Shown here piece after piece: positions 1-6,218 of a stretch of DNA of 8,060 bases. The stretch comes from Candidatus Saccharimonadota bacterium (GTDB taxonomy: Bacteria; Patescibacteriota; Saccharimonadia; UBA4664). How positions within the stretch are numbered: the stretch's first letter is position 1; each line of letters begins with the position of its first letter. Where the stretch lies: assembly GCA_029288275.1 (NCBI GenBank), contig JARIHM010000157.1, positions 1-8,060 on the forward strand. Reading direction: 5' to 3'. Position numbers and translations under genes: made by a program. The notes under the pieces were generated by a model. That model was not told the origin of the DNA. It was given only the letters and a program-made list of their open reading frames with translations, and searched no databases.

Positions 1-455
1 TCGTGCTTGTGGCTGGCTTTATTCTGATGGCGCTGCTCGACCGTGGCAGTAAGCGCGGGCGCAGTGGTCGCTCACGCGGCGGCAGTAGCCGTGGCTGGAG
101 CACGCCCGCGCCCAGCGTCCGCCAGTATAACCGCGATGAAATCGCTCAGCGCTGGGCCGTCATTATGGCTACCAGCGAGGCGGGCGCAGCTGGTCTTAAA
201 TCGGCCATCACCGAGGCAGACAAACTGCTCGACCAAGCTCTGCGCCAGTCTGGTTTGCCGGGCGAGACCATGGGCGAGCGCCTTAAGGCCGCCCGGGGCC
301 GTTTTACCGACCGCAACATCTACGACGGCGCCTGGCGCGCCCATAAACTGCGCAATGCCTTGGCTCACGAGATCGGTTTCGACCTTGTATCCAGCCAGGC
401 CAAAGAAGCCCTGCGCGACTTTGAACGGGCACTCACTGTCTTGGGGGCACTGTAA
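1..455 (+). CDS. Membrane-anchored HEPN-like protein, 5' end outside window
   Basis: The reading frame is open from the left edge to a TAA at 453-455. A GTG at 3 is in frame, but the hydrophobic stretch after it (LVAGFILMALL) is too short for a full membrane helix, so the gene probably starts upstream of the window. Numbering from that GTG, residues 13-40 are a basic Arg/Ser/Gly-rich linker. Residues 45-150 form an all-helical domain with an 'AITEADKLLD' helix, a 'GETMGERLK' turn and the motif R117-N118-x3-H122 (RNALAHE). An R-(polar)-x3-H signature in a helical bundle is typical of HEPN nucleotide-binding/RNase domains. Similar membrane-tethered proteins are common hypothetical proteins in CPR genomes (recalled from family knowledge, not searched). 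RNase activity is not shown. The stop overlaps the next start by one base (TAATG), so the two are probably co-translated. The coding call is firm; the function is uncertain. Confidence 0.8.
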   Translation, partial: VLVAGFILMALLDRGSKRGRSGRSRGGSSRGWSTPAPSVRQYNRDEIAQRWAVIMATSEAGAAGLKSAITEADKLLDQALRQSGLPGETMGERLKAARGRFTDRNIYDGAWRAHKLRNALAHEIGFDLVSSQAKEALRDFERALTVLGAL

Positions 456-1039
456 TGCTGGATCCGCATTTTGTTATCTTGGGCGCGCTCCTTAATATTA
501 TTGGCAGCACGGGCTATATTATCGATACAGTGCGCGGCAAAACGCGTCCCAACCGTATTTCGTGGCTGTTGTGGGCTCTTGCGCCTCTCGTTGCCTTCGG
601 CGCCGAGCTTAATAAAGGTGTCGGCTTGCCATCCCTTATGACCTTTATGATCGGATTTGGTCCGCTTATGGTATTCATAGCCTCCTTTGCCAACAAGAAA
701 TCGCATTGGCGATTTACAGCCCTGGACTGGGCCTGTGGCGCCTTATCGCTCTTAGCGTTGGGCTTGTGGGCGATCACTCGTGAAGGCAATATTGCCATTC
801 TCTTTAGTATCTTAACTGATGCATTGGCGGGTGTCCCGACGCTTATTAAAGCCTACCGGGAGCCAGAATCAGAGAGTGGTGGTGTATTTTTGTTTGGTGC
901 CGCCAGCGCACTCATCACGTTGCTCACAATTCGTGATTGGAACTTTGCTACCTGGGGCTTCCCGGCTTATATCTTCGTCATTTGCATGCTCATTTTTGCC
1001 CTGGTGGCCTATCCGCGTAAGAAGGAGGTGTTAGCGTGA
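455..1039 (+). CDS. Seven-helix PQ-loop/SWEET-like membrane protein
   Basis: 194 aa with about seven hydrophobic segments, roughly residues 5-25, 35-51, 60-79, 88-107, 112-132, 144-160 and 166-186. Segments 1-2 (GYIIDTVRGKTRPNRISW) and 5-6 (DALAGVPTLIKAYREPESES) look like two related half-repeats: a helix with a Pro or Asp, a short basic loop, then a polar-to-hydrophobic switch. This 3+1+3 layout is that of PQ-loop/SWEET-type small-solute carriers. The family assignment rests on architecture and repeat pattern only, and no substrate can be inferred. The ATG shares one base with the stop of the preceding gene, and a GGGGG run at 443-447 lies 7 bases upstream. The 3' end overlaps the Nudix start by four bases (GTGA), so it belongs to the same transcript. 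Confidence 0.85.
   Translation: MLDPHFVILGALLNIIGSTGYIIDTVRGKTRPNRISWLLWALAPLVAFGAELNKGVGLPSLMTFMIGFGPLMVFIASFANKKSHWRFTALDWACGALSLLALGLWAITREGNIAILFSILTDALAGVPTLIKAYREPESESGGVFLFGAASALITLLTIRDWNFATWGFPAYIFVICMLIFALVAYPRKKEVLA
1022..1030 (+). promoter_or_regulatory. Near-perfect Shine-Dalgarno fixing the Nudix GTG start
   Basis: AAGGAGGTG ends 5 bases before the GTG at 1036 (7 bases from the GGAGG core). It settles the use of a GTG start that overlaps the previous stop. It also shows that this organism's 16S rRNA has a conventional anti-Shine-Dalgarno tail. Confidence 0.85.
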
Positions 1040-1500
1040 GCGATACGGTAATCAAACACGCCACCGTTAGCGTCTACATCCTGTCTGACGGTCAGCCGCG
1101 CAAGGCTTTGCTCTTGCACCACCGCAAGCATAGTGTTTGGATGCCACCGGGGGGTCATCAGGAGACGCATGAAAATCCTCTGGAAGCCGCTATCCGCGAG
1201 ACGATCGAAGAGACCGGCCTTGACATCACGCCCTACTTACCGAAGTCACGACGTGCCAGCGATCACGCTCAGTATCTGCCCGCGCCGCAGTATGTTCTAG
1301 AGAGTAAGATTCCAGCCCATGGTGACGAGCCTGAGCACTATCACATCGATTTTGAATACATTATTACTATCCCTGAACAGGCGGTAGCTCACCAACCGGC
1401 CGAATCGCATGACATTGGCTGGTTTACGCTGGAGGAGCTGGCCGATCTGTCGACCTTTGAAGATATTCGTACTGTTTTGACCGAGGAGTTAGCCAAATGA
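1036..1500 (+). CDS. Nudix hydrolase
   Basis: 154 aa, the usual size of a stand-alone Nudix protein. The Nudix box (GX5EX7REUXEEXGU) lies at residues 40-62: G40, E46, R54-E55, E58-E59, G61-L62. The bulky hydrophobic 'U' after RE is Thr here, a mild deviation. The acidic residues that bind Mg2+/Mn2+ are present. The upstream MPPGGH matches the strand leading into the box, as in mutT/YjhB-like members. The family cleaves nucleoside diphosphates linked to another moiety (oxidised dNTPs, nucleotide sugars, dinucleotides); the substrate cannot be read from sequence. It starts at GTG with a strong Shine-Dalgarno and ends in an ATGA overlap with an HD-domain gene. Neighbouring Nudix and HD hydrolases suggest nucleotide clean-up, which is inference. 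Confidence 0.93.
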   Translation: MSDTVIKHATVSVYILSDGQPRKALLLHHRKHSVWMPPGGHQETHENPLEAAIRETIEETGLDITPYLPKSRRASDHAQYLPAPQYVLESKIPAHGDEPEHYHIDFEYIITIPEQAVAHQPAESHDIGWFTLEELADLSTFEDIRTVLTEELAK

Positions 1501-2150
1501 GTCCCGATATTCGCCAAAAGCTAGCCGATTATCTGGCAAATGATGCCGAGTTTAAGCAAATCTACGACTACACGCGGCGGCGCTTTGAAGCTGTTCCTGA
1601 GCTGACAGCCCATAACTGGGAGCACGCCTATCGCGATGTCATTAATAGTATTGCAATTGGCGAAGCCGAAGGTGCCGATATGAGTATCGTGTTGCCGGCC
1701 ATGGTCACGCATGACATCGGATTCTTGTACGGCGCCACCGGCAAGACCCATGGCGCTCTGGGGGCCGAGAAGCTGGCGCAATTCTTGCAAGAAGGCGATA
1801 TCAAGCTTAAACCTAATAAGCAGTCTCAGATTGAGGCCTGCATCCTGACCCACAAAGGCAGTATGCATAGTGAAGCGCCGGAATCGCTCGAGGCCAAGGT
1901 TGTATCGGACGCAGACTTCCTGGAAAAATTCGGACCGGTCGGGGTTTATCAGAGTATTCGGACATATACAGAGTTCAATTATGACGTACATCGAGTGGTC
2001 CGCAATCTATTGGCCATGAAAGATTGGCAGCTGCAAACTAAGACCGGCCATCAGCTAGCCGAGGAGCGCAAGCAATTTAGTACCGAATTTGCCCAGGCTC
2101 TGCAGCAGAGCTATCAGGTTTACGCAGCAGAAGGAACGGAGACAGCATGA
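1497..2150 (+). CDS. HD-domain metal-dependent phosphohydrolase
   Basis: 217 aa. The ordered metal ligands of the HD superfamily are visible: H43 (in HNWEH), H72-D73 (THDIG), H85 and H119 as auxiliary histidines, and D138/D140 (VVSDADFLEKFG). This spacing resembles YedJ-like single-domain HD hydrolases rather than the RelA/SpoT or HD-GYP types. The family hydrolyses phosphomonoesters or nucleotides; the actual substrate is unknown. The start ATG overlaps the Nudix stop (ATGA) with GAGGAG at 1483-1488, 8 bases upstream. The end overlaps the gatB start in the same way, so translation is probably coupled on both sides. Confidence 0.92.
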   Translation: MSPDIRQKLADYLANDAEFKQIYDYTRRRFEAVPELTAHNWEHAYRDVINSIAIGEAEGADMSIVLPAMVTHDIGFLYGATGKTHGALGAEKLAQFLQEGDIKLKPNKQSQIEACILTHKGSMHSEAPESLEAKVVSDADFLEKFGPVGVYQSIRTYTEFNYDVHRVVRNLLAMKDWQLQTKTGHQLAEERKQFSTEFAQALQQSYQVYAAEGTETA

Positions 2151-3601
2151 GCTCAGAGACTCGCCAAAAATATGAAGTCGTCATCGGCATTGAATGCCAT
2201 GTGCAGCTAGCCACTAAAAGCAAGCTATTTTGTGCCTGCGATAATGATTCGCGTGAGGTCGAGCCCAACACTCATGTATGTCCGGTTTGTTTAGGCCTGC
2301 CTGGGGCACTGCCGGTCCTCAATAAGCGCGCCGTAGAGCTAGCTTTGCGGCTTGGCCAGGCGCTAAATGCTACCTATCCGGATAATTATCACACCAAATT
2401 TGATCGTAAGAATTATTTCTATCCCGATCTGCCCAAGGGTTACCAGATCACCCAGTTCGATGAGCCAATTATTGGCGCCGGTTACGTGGAATTTCCACTC
2501 GACGGCCGGACGGTACGTATCGGCGTGACACGCGCGCACCTGGAAGGCGACGCTGGCAAATCAAGCCATCCCGACGGTGCGGATTACTCCCTGGTAGATT
2601 TGAACCGGGCCGAAACGCCATTGGTCGAGATTGTAAGTGAGCCAGACATGCGTAGTGCGGCCGAGGCTAAGGGCTATGCGCAGGAGCTCTACAATATCGT
2701 CCGCTATGCTGGCGTGAGCGAAGCCAATTTATACTACGGCAATATGCGGTTTGACGTTAACGTGAGTGTGCGATTGGTGGGTGCGAAGGAATTTGGTACC
2801 CGCACCGAGACCAAGAATTTAAACAGTTTTCGCGCCATTGAGCGGGCAGTGGAATACGAGATCGACCGCCAGATTGAACTGGTAGAAGCTGGTGAGCGGG
2901 TGCGCCAGGAAACTCGCGGCTGGAATGATGCTAAGCAGACTACCTACGCCATGCGCAGCAAAGAGGATGCCGATGAGTACCGCTACTTCCCGGAGCCAGA
3001 TCTGCCACCGCTGATAATTACCAGGGCTATGGTGGAGGCGCAGGCCAATGAGCTGGGGCTATTGCCGGCCGAGGTACGGGCCGAGCTGGCCGCTGCCGGC
3101 ATGCCCGCCAAGGAGAGCGAAGTTCTGGTGGCTGATCCGGTGGCCGCGCGCTTGTGGCATGATGTGGTGAGTGCGCATCCTGAGCACGCGCGGTTCGCGC
3201 TCAATTGGCTGGTGGGCGACCGGGTCAAGCTTGAAGAAGATAAGGGCGCTTTGGCTGAGTCCGATATTAGTGCTTTGACTGTGGCGCTCGTGGCTCAAAT
3301 GGTGCAGGATAGCAAGCTTAGTTCGTCGAATGCCAAAGTGCTCCTTGCGGCTCTATGGAGCGATGACCGGGGTGGCATGGAGGTAGCCAAGGAACTCGGC
3401 TTGCTCCAGGAATCCAACGTCGATGAGCTGGCCAGGATTGTTGATGAAGTCATTGCCGAGCAGGCTCAGGCCGTGGCCGACTATACAAACGGCAATCAGC
3501 GGGCGCTCGGTGCGTTGGTCGGTCAGGTCATGAAGAAGACTCAGGGTAAGGGCAATCCGCCGCTTATCAACCAACTGTTGCACGACCGGCTCGACGCTTG
3601 A
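2147..3601 (+). CDS. gatB: Asp-tRNA(Asn)/Glu-tRNA(Gln) amidotransferase subunit B
   Basis: 484 aa, full length for GatB. With GatA and GatC it converts Glu-tRNA(Gln) and/or Asp-tRNA(Asn) to the amidated forms in the cytoplasm; GatB binds the tRNA and carries the kinase-like (phosphorylation) site. Visible hallmarks are YEVVIGIECHVQL (residues 9-21, with E16 and H18 in the metal-binding region), a zinc-type site C29/C31...C45/C48, the FDRKNYFYPDLPKGYQITQ block (residues 85-103) and EYRYFPEPDLPP. The C-terminal third holds the helical GatB/YqeY tail that contacts tRNA, ending PLINQLLHDRL. The start is an ATGA overlap with GGAG at 2138-2141. gatA and gatC are not in the window and presumably lie elsewhere or upstream. 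The last codons carry the -35 box of the next gene's promoter. Confidence 0.98.
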   Translation: MSSETRQKYEVVIGIECHVQLATKSKLFCACDNDSREVEPNTHVCPVCLGLPGALPVLNKRAVELALRLGQALNATYPDNYHTKFDRKNYFYPDLPKGYQITQFDEPIIGAGYVEFPLDGRTVRIGVTRAHLEGDAGKSSHPDGADYSLVDLNRAETPLVEIVSEPDMRSAAEAKGYAQELYNIVRYAGVSEANLYYGNMRFDVNVSVRLVGAKEFGTRTETKNLNSFRAIERAVEYEIDRQIELVEAGERVRQETRGWNDAKQTTYAMRSKEDADEYRYFPEPDLPPLIITRAMVEAQANELGLLPAEVRAELAAAGMPAKESEVLVADPVAARLWHDVVSAHPEHARFALNWLVGDRVKLEEDKGALAESDISALTVALVAQMVQDSKLSSSNAKVLLAALWSDDRGGMEVAKELGLLQESNVDELARIVDEVIAEQAQAVADYTNGNQRALGALVGQVMKKTQGKGNPPLINQLLHDRLDA

Positions 3602-3625
3602 CGATAGTCCTTATAGCTGTATAGT
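3598..3625 (+). promoter_or_regulatory. Sigma70-type promoter overlapping the gatB stop
   Basis: TTGACG (3598-3603), a 16-base spacer and TATAGT (3620-3625) match the housekeeping consensus well. The TGA of gatB is inside the -35 box. Transcription would start near 3632, giving a leader of about 30 bases before the GTG at 3664. The four-cysteine gene downstream is therefore a separate transcription unit. Confidence 0.7.
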
Positions 3626-3650
3626 GTGCATTATCCTTCCGCGATACGAT

Positions 3651-3658
3651 GAGGGGAG
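3651..3658 (+). promoter_or_regulatory. Shine-Dalgarno favouring a GTG start at 3664
   Basis: GAGGGGAG lies 5 bases before GTG 3664. The in-frame ATG at 3649 has only pyrimidine-rich sequence and no Shine-Dalgarno before it, and it would sit on top of this site. The internal GTG is therefore the better start. Confidence 0.6.
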
Positions 3659-3663
3659 CCAAG

Positions 3664-4122
3664 GTGTCTTCTGCCGACGATTTCGAGGCATGGTCAAGGG
3701 AATGGTACGAACAGGAAAAGGCCCATGAACAGGCTGAGGCCGAGCGGGAAGCTGGGGCGCAGGCAGCGGTTCAGGAGTTTTTGGGCCGGGTCTGCGACAG
3801 TTGCCCGCTTCGTCGCTACATCGATCCCGGCGCGGCCGAGCCCATCATGATTGGGTACGACCGATTACGGTTGCGCGATCAAGCTGGACGAGTGGTCGAA
3901 GTGAAGTTCGACCGCGGACATACGGTGGACGGCGTGGCCGAGGAATGCCGCGGTAGCCGTTCGCGATTCTTGCTCCGGCCGGTTTGCCAGGGTCATATGG
4001 CCTTCCGCCGGATCTCGCAGCGCGAGCTTCAGGAGGAGGAGGCTGACCGTGAGGCGCTGCGTCGCAACCACGCCCTCTACCGTTATACCAGCTCCGAGCC
4101 ACCGGCCTACCGCAGGTCGTGA
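3664..4122 (+). CDS. Unrecognised protein with CxxC and two further cysteines
   Basis: 152 aa from the GTG at 3664 (157 aa if the ATG at 3649 were used). I do not recognise the family. Residues 7-38 are a charged Glu/Ala-rich helix, probably coiled-coil. C44-x2-C47 (VCDSCPLR) is followed by a mixed strand region (residues 60-85, IGYDRLRLRDQAGRVVEVKF), then C95 and C108 with H111 (PVCQGH). Residues 116-135 form another charged helix. Four cysteines in the order CxxC...C...C suggest a zinc-binding or redox fold with no signal peptide, hence cytosolic; this is inference. The product is rich in Arg and Glu. The gene has its own promoter and a strong terminator, so it stands alone between gatB and the channel gene. 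A nucleic-acid or ribosome-associated role is possible but not shown. Confidence 0.8.
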   Translation: MSSADDFEAWSREWYEQEKAHEQAEAEREAGAQAAVQEFLGRVCDSCPLRRYIDPGAAEPIMIGYDRLRLRDQAGRVVEVKFDRGHTVDGVAEECRGSRSRFLLRPVCQGHMAFRRISQRELQEEEADREALRRNHALYRYTSSEPPAYRRS

Positions 4123-4126
4123 TTCT

Positions 4127-4163
4127 ATCCGCTCCGGTGTTAGCCGGAGCGGATTTCTTGTTT
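4127..4163 (+). terminator. Rho-independent terminator of the four-cysteine gene
   Basis: A perfect 11-bp stem, ATCCGCTCCGG (4127-4137) with CCGGAGCGGAT (4144-4154), closes a 6-base loop and is followed by the T-rich run TTCTTGTTT. It begins 5 bases after the TGA at 4120-4122. It argues that the channel gene downstream starts at 4209 rather than at upstream in-frame codons that would run through the hairpin. Confidence 0.88.
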
Positions 4164-4189
4164 GGTGCCAGGGATGGGCGGACATGGTG

Positions 4190-4195
4190 TAGAAT
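4190..4195 (+). promoter_or_regulatory. Possible -10 box of the mscS-like gene
   Basis: TAGAAT is one base from the consensus TATAAT. No convincing -35 box sits 16-18 bases upstream. If used, transcription would begin near 4202 and the leader before the ATG at 4209 would be only about 7 bases. The call rests on this hexamer and on its position between a terminator and the start codon. Confidence 0.35.
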
Positions 4196-4208
4196 AACGG
4201 TAAGCATT

Positions 4209-4844
4209 ATGTATACGCTTGATCTCACTACCAACGACTTTACCAATCCAATCATTCATACGCTCAAAGTAGTGTTGCCACAGATTCCTGGCGTGGTTCT
4301 GGGCTTACTTGTGGGCGTTCTCATGATTCGTATCATCGTTCGTAGCACGCGGTTTATTCTGACGCTCACTGCCATGCAGATTGGTCTGCGTGACGTTATT
4401 GTGTCGACTCTACAAATTCTGTTGTGGCTATTTCTGGCTATCCAGCTACTGCAGGCGCTGGGGTTCAACAACATTATCGTTTTCTTTACTGGTTCCATCG
4501 CCGCCATTGGTATCGCCATGGCGGCCGGAGGCTCCACGCTGGTGTCAGACATCATTGCTGGTATTTTCCTGGCGCGGGATACCGATTTTGACGTGGGCGA
4601 CGAAGTAATCGCCGGCGAGACACCCACCCGCGGTATCGTTGAGAGTATGGATGCCCGGCGTATCCGGCTGCGCGATCAAGATGGCGTTTTGCATGTGATT
4701 CCTAACGCCCTGGTAGAGCGCAAGGAGTGGGTGCTTGTGCATAAACGTCAGGAAATCAATGCGCTGGCTCGAGCCGTTAAGACTGCTAAGCGCCTGAAGC
4801 GGGCGGCACTGAATAACGCCTTGGCTCGTAAGAATGACCAATAA
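4209..4844 (+). CDS. Small MscS-family mechanosensitive channel
   Basis: 211 aa from the ATG at 4209. The frame extends upstream to 4119, but that part contains the terminator hairpin and the -10 box. Three membrane helices lie at about residues 26-51, 62-84 and 89-121. The third, pore-lining one has the small-residue pattern typical of MscS (GIAMAAGGSTLVSDIIAGI). It is followed by the beta-domain signature DFDVGDEV (residues 126-133) and a short strand domain ending in 'VIPNALV'. The C-terminus (about 180-211) is a Lys/Arg-rich cytoplasmic tail. E. coli MscS is 286 aa; this one lacks most of the C-terminal alpha/beta vestibule, as many minimal homologues do. It opens under membrane tension to release solutes during osmotic downshock. 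The Shine-Dalgarno is weak (GGTAAG). Confidence 0.92.
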   Translation: MYTLDLTTNDFTNPIIHTLKVVLPQIPGVVLGLLVGVLMIRIIVRSTRFILTLTAMQIGLRDVIVSTLQILLWLFLAIQLLQALGFNNIIVFFTGSIAAIGIAMAAGGSTLVSDIIAGIFLARDTDFDVGDEVIAGETPTRGIVESMDARRIRLRDQDGVLHVIPNALVERKEWVLVHKRQEINALARAVKTAKRLKRAALNNALARKNDQ

Positions 4845-4909
4845 CAGCCAGCGGTTGCATCAGGTAGTATTCAGGAGTAATTTAGAAAAATAACTGATAG
4901 GCTTGACGT
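4845..4909 (+). other. Intergenic spacer without a clear signal
   Basis: These 65 bases are A/T-richer than their surroundings. No terminator hairpin follows the channel gene. A TTGCAT (4855-4860) with a 17-base spacer to TAATTT (4878-4883) is at best a weak promoter. The channel may be co-transcribed with the three small genes that follow. Confidence 0.3.
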
Positions 4910-5170
4910 ATGGCGATGGTAGAGACAATCCTGGTGATATTTTTGGGGCTGGCACTGCTGGTCTTCTTGATCCTGGCGATTGCCGCCATTAGCATTGTCA
5001 TTGGCATTTTACGCAACGTAAAGCGGATATCACAGCGAGCCGAGGAGACTACTGAGAGTGTGGCCGATATCGTGAAGCTGGTAGGCAAGCGGGTGGCGCC
5101 AGTGGCACTTTCGGCCGCAGTGGCAGCAGCTTTTCGGCGCTTTAAAAGTAGTGATAAGGACAAGTCATAA
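4910..5170 (+). CDS. Small single-helix membrane protein, DUF948/YtxG-like
   Basis: 86 aa. One long N-terminal hydrophobic helix (about residues 4-30) is followed by a basic turn (RNVKRI), an amphipathic helix with repeated Glu/Thr (AEETTESVADIVKLVGK), an Ala-rich segment (residues 62-76) and a charged tail. An in-frame TGA at 4904-4906 sits just before the ATG, so the start must be 4910 (or the ATG at 4916). The layout, and the YtxH gene 10 bases downstream, recall the Bacillus ytxG-ytxH pair (DUF948 then YtxH). Sequence identity to DUF948 is not clear to me, so the family call is by architecture and position. It probably faces the cytoplasm as an envelope-associated adaptor (inference). Confidence 0.8.
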   Translation: MAMVETILVIFLGLALLVFLILAIAAISIVIGILRNVKRISQRAEETTESVADIVKLVGKRVAPVALSAAVAAAFRRFKSSDKDKS

Positions 5171-5180
5171 GGAGGGTATT

Positions 5181-5654
5181 ATGGGCAACAACAAAGGCTT
5201 TGTTAAGGGTACGATCATTGGGGCAGTTGTAGGCGCGGTGGCCGGGATTCTCCTGGCGCCGAAGAGCGGCAAGGAGACGCAGGCGGATATTAAGCGTAAG
5301 GTTCGCAGCACCTACCAGGATATCAATGAGCAGCTGCGCTCCATGAGCGAGGAAATGGATGGCCGACTCGACTCGCTGAAAGCGGCCGCCAAGGATCTAA
5401 AGGGTGAAGCGCGCGAGGAAAGCCAAGAGCTCATTCGCCGCGCTGAAGTGCTCAAGCAGGACCTGCGTATCTCGGCTACCAATCTAGCCAAGAACGGTGA
5501 GGCCACCAAGGATGCCGCCCTAAAGGATGTTAAGCACTTGCTAGCTGAGGGTTCGCACGTGATGCGAGAGCTGGAGCGGGTAACCCGACATCTGGCTGGG
5601 TCGGCTAAGAATCGCTTGGGTGAGGCCGCCCGCGGCGAGGATCACGAGCGCTAG
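5181..5654 (+). CDS. YtxH-domain protein
   Basis: 157 aa from the ATG at 5181, with GGAGGG at 5171-5176 as Shine-Dalgarno. An upstream in-frame codon at 5151 lies inside the previous gene and is less likely. Residues 7-26 are a Gly/Ala-rich membrane helix leading into the YtxH signature GILLAPKSGKET (22-33). The rest (34-157) is almost entirely charged amphipathic helix, similar to apolipoprotein or LEA-like helical proteins. YtxH-type proteins are linked to general stress in Bacillus and are anchored to the membrane; their biochemical role is unknown. It follows the one-helix protein by 10 bases and precedes a DUF5665 gene by one base, so the three probably form one operon. Confidence 0.9.
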   Translation: MGNNKGFVKGTIIGAVVGAVAGILLAPKSGKETQADIKRKVRSTYQDINEQLRSMSEEMDGRLDSLKAAAKDLKGEAREESQELIRRAEVLKQDLRISATNLAKNGEATKDAALKDVKHLLAEGSHVMRELERVTRHLAGSAKNRLGEAARGEDHER

Positions 5655-5655
5655 T

Positions 5656-5910
5656 ATGCCCACGAACGCCCATGAGCGGGTTGGCAAAGCGGTCGAGGAG
5701 CTGCTGGTTAAGGATTACATTGATCTGCTGGGCAGTACACGCCATCAGATCTGGAGCTCATTTGTCCGCGGTATCTTTATGGGCCTGGGCAGCGTCATTG
5801 GCGCCACGCTCGTGGTAGCGGTACTCATCGCTATTTTGCATCTGCTGGGTGGCCTTCCCGTGGTGGGCCAGTTCCTCCAGGGCGCTGGCCAAACCATTCA
5901 GAACCGGTAA
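5656..5910 (+). CDS. DUF5665-like small membrane protein
   Basis: 84 aa from the ATG at 5656, one base after the YtxH stop. An earlier in-frame codon at 5620 lies inside the YtxH gene. A soluble N-terminal helix (residues 7-25, ending KDYIDLLGS) leads to a membrane region with FVRGIFMGLGSVIGATLVV (36-54). This is the RG-x-GLG-x-IGAT type pattern I associate with DUF5665. A short tail after LPVVGQF may re-enter the membrane. Function is unknown for the family. The gene is the last of the plus-strand cluster, and its TAA is followed within a few bases by a hairpin that also ends the convergent minus-strand operon. Confidence 0.85.
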   Translation: MPTNAHERVGKAVEELLVKDYIDLLGSTRHQIWSSFVRGIFMGLGSVIGATLVVAVLIAILHLLGGLPVVGQFLQGAGQTIQNR

Positions 5911-5913
5911 TAG

Positions 5914-5944
5914 AAAAGACCCCCGGGTAGAGCCCAGGGGTCTT
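5914..5944 (-). terminator. Terminator between convergent operons
   Basis: AAGACCCC (5916-5923) pairs with GGGGTCTT (5937-5944). After one C-A mismatch, GGG (5925-5927) pairs with CCC (5933-5935) around a 5-base loop. On the minus strand the stem is followed by TTTTCTATT, a good U-tract, so it serves the dsRBD operon. On the plus strand the T-run is partly inside the stem, so termination of the DUF5665 transcript there is possible but weaker. Confidence 0.75.
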
Positions 5945-5948
5945 GGCG

Positions 5949-6218
5949 TCATAGAGCTGCACGTTCATCCATCATAGTCAGGAGCGCTGCGGCTGCCCGC
6001 CGTTTGGCAACGTTAGGGCTACGGCCCCGGGCTGTAGCCCTAAGGATTAACCCCTTACCCAAATCAACCGCGCCTATACAGGCATAGAGAGCACGGCCGT
6101 TATCGTCGGGCGGCGGGGTGATACGGTAGGCCGGCATTTTAGCGACCCGGCTGCGTTGACAGCGGTTGTGAAGCAGGACCACGGGATTGCGCGATGGTTC
6201 CTTCCGACGGCGTGTCAT
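5949..6218 (-). CDS. Small dsRBD-like protein, third of three
   Basis: 89 aa. It reads as one double-stranded-RNA-binding domain: helix 1 (NPVVLLHNRCQRSR, residues 11-24), a strand with the conserved 'P-x-Y' (P29-A30-Y31), an acidic/Pro loop (35-41), two strands (43-53 and 56-63), then the loop into helix 2 with GRSPNVAKRRAAAALL (65-80). The canonical dsRBD helix 2 begins SKKxAKxxAA; here S67, A71-K72 and A75-A77 line up, but the first two Lys are Pro and Asn. An Arg-rich N-terminus (MTRRRK) adds positive charge. Cysteines C20 and C47 correspond to those in the two upstream paralogues. The start overlaps the previous stop (ATGA) and the Shine-Dalgarno is weak, so it depends on coupling. The RNA-binding role is inferred; no catalytic domain is present. 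Confidence 0.8.
   Translation of the reverse strand: MTRRRKEPSRNPVVLLHNRCQRSRVAKMPAYRITPPPDDNGRALYACIGAVDLGKGLILRATARGRSPNVAKRRAAAALLTMMDERAAL

Noticed and set aside
43..495. 150-codon plus-strand frame overlapping the HEPN-like gene
   Set aside because: Ala/Pro/Arg-rich translation typical of a frame-shifted GC-rich gene. The other frame has a recognisable motif and coupled neighbours.
1521..1991. 156-codon minus-strand frame inside the HD-domain gene
   Set aside because: The opposite strand encodes all HD metal ligands over the same bases, and no start signal is seen for the antisense frame.
3845..4255. 136-codon minus-strand frame opposite the four-cysteine gene
   Set aside because: Arg/Pro-rich, low-complexity product crossing the terminator hairpin, with no Shine-Dalgarno. 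It is a shadow of the GC-rich plus-strand gene.
4903..4908. TTGACG, identical to the -35 boxes of two good promoters, just before ATG 4910
   Set aside because: No -10-like hexamer lies 16-18 bases downstream (the sequence there is CAATCC-like), and the promoter would fire inside the gene.
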